A stretch of DNA of 64,000 nucleotides from Qipengyuania_B sp965214525. GTDB lineage: Bacteria > Pseudomonadota > Alphaproteobacteria > Sphingomonadales > Sphingomonadaceae. Positions 63,394 to 64,000 of the stretch are shown piece after piece. The stretch is taken from positions 620,001-684,000 of the forward strand of contig OZ243959.1 of the NCBI GenBank assembly GCA_965214525.1, in the 5' to 3' direction. The notes beneath the pieces are model-generated. The model did not search any database, was not told the DNA's origin, and was given only the letters and a program-made list of their open reading frames with translations. The translations under genes were made by a program, and so were the position numbers. Position 1 is the first letter of the stretch. Each line of letters opens with the position of its first letter.

Positions 63394-63500
63394 GCAATAG
63401 ACTATCCGAAAGTTTGCAAGCTTTGTCGAGGCTACACCGCTTGCCTCGCCATTCAGGTGCGCTAAGGAGACGCTCTCAATAGGCTTGGAAACCGGCGACC

Positions 63501-63881
63501 ATGGCGCAACGACCGCTCTCACCGCATTTGCAGATCTGGAAATGGGGGCCGCACATGCTGGTCTCGATCCTGCACCGTGTAACAGGAGACGGCATGGCGT
63601 TGATTGGCCTCACGGTCTTGCTTTGGTGGTTAGGCGCTCTGGCAAGCGGGATCGAAGCCTACACGACCTTCATTGCTGTCATGACGAGTCCGGTGGGCTG
63701 GATCGTTCTAGTGGGCCTGAGCTGGGCTTTCTTCAACCACATGACGAGCGGACTGCGCCATTTCGTGCTCGATATTGGCGCAGGCTATGAGATTCAACGC
63801 AACAAGGCGTGGTCGATCGCCAGTCCGCTGATCGGCATCACGCTGACGATCGTGTTCTGGGCGATCGTCATCCTGACTTGA
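63501..63881 (+). CDS. sdhC: Succinate dehydrogenase cytochrome b556 subunit
   Basis: Membrane anchor of complex II. 126 aa: RPLSPHLQIWKWGPHMLVSILHRVTGDGM (quinone-site Ser/Arg), three membrane helices, and the haem-ligand His in MTSGLRHFVLDIG. Followed within 8 bases by sdhD. Confidence 0.95.
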   Translation: MAQRPLSPHLQIWKWGPHMLVSILHRVTGDGMALIGLTVLLWWLGALASGIEAYTTFIAVMTSPVGWIVLVGLSWAFFNHMTSGLRHFVLDIGAGYEIQRNKAWSIASPLIGITLTIVFWAIVILT

Positions 63882-63888
63882 GGGCTTA

Positions 63889-64000
63889 ATGGGTAAAAAC
63901 ACGACATTGGAGAAAGCCGGCGGGAAGGGCACGGCCATCGGCCGCGTTCGCGGGCTGGGCTCCGCGCACGAGGGTCCGCATCACTGGCTGCAGCAAAGGC
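63889..64000 (+). CDS. sdhD: Succinate dehydrogenase anchor subunit SdhD, partial
   Basis: Only the first 37 codons are visible (MGKNTTLEKAGGKGTAIGRVRGLGSAHEG...), then the window ends. The segment IGRVRGLGSAHEGPHHWLQQR is the typical sdhD start in alphaproteobacteria. sdhA and sdhB would follow outside. Confidence 0.88.
   Translation, partial: MGKNTTLEKAGGKGTAIGRVRGLGSAHEGPHHWLQQR

Overview
This 64 kb window is a piece of an alphaproteobacterial chromosome, most likely from Sphingomonadales (an Erythrobacter- or Sphingomonas-like organism). The clues are the F0-only ATP synthase cluster atpI-atpB-atpE-atpF'-atpF, a TIGR02300 (FYDLN acid domain) protein, a protein with a PEPxxWA-type C-terminal sorting signal, the order bamD-recN-ligA, and overall high GC by eye. 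It is mostly core genome, densely packed, with many ATGA/TGATG stop-start overlaps. There are no insertion sequences, prophage, CRISPR array or rRNA genes, and one tRNA gene. No stretch longer than 300 bases lacks a gene.

Layout. 1-4884 (minus): lapA-like, pyrF, trpF, trpB, a small unrecognised gene, and trpA (cut by the window edge), preceded by purB. 5032-12543: a secreted DUF3857/transglutaminase/TPR protein, radC, and a ydbH-ynbE-ydbL envelope cluster. 12684-15247: ATP synthase F0 genes. 15332-20667: a flavodoxin-like protein, gloB, rpsA, cmk, aroA. 20853-26210: TIGR02300 protein, tRNA-Ala(GGC), ffh, rpsP, rimM, an inverted FAD oxidoreductase, trmD, rplS. 26311-29668: asd, then four genes joined end to end by 4-base overlaps (HCCA-isomerase-like, two GFA-fold proteins, an alpha/beta hydrolase). 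29739-34932: M2 metallopeptidase, an SDR, carbonic anhydrase, AMP nucleosidase. 35031-36258: rpsF-rpsR-rplI. 36461-39706: DUF808 protein and a divergent murein-recycling pair (Mpl-like ligase and LD-carboxypeptidase). 39765-42844: fabD, a 24-codon ORF, fabG, dnaN. 42858-45115: an Mrr-type restriction endonuclease and a ferredoxin-NADP reductase. 45281-49769: two tandem PAS-GGDEF-EAL-PilZ proteins. 49845-51662: lepA. 51686-55295 (minus): a three-gene operon of a response-regulator/YaiO beta-barrel fusion, a HEAT-repeat membrane protein and a processive-type glycosyltransferase. 55507-64000: bamD, recN, a PEP-CTERM protein, ligA, a DUF2459 protein, prmA, an SDR, sdhC and the start of sdhD.

How it fits together. 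Most genes serve housekeeping: tryptophan, pyrimidine, purine, shikimate and aspartate-family synthesis, fatty-acid synthesis, translation, protein targeting, DNA replication and repair, oxidative phosphorylation. The accessory content concentrates in 42.8-55.4 kb: a lone restriction gene directly behind dnaN, two c-di-GMP proteins that look like duplicates with divided functions, and next to them a predicted surface-polysaccharide operon. In that operon one polypeptide carries both a cytoplasmic receiver domain and an outer-membrane barrel.

The most unusual observations are: the receiver/YaiO fusion; the degenerate-EAL duplicate; an in-frame repeat-derived insertion in trmD; a small low-GC gene fitted between trpB and trpA by start/stop overlaps; a 24-codon ORF coupled to fabG; and an apparent compensated double frameshift in the second GFA-like gene.
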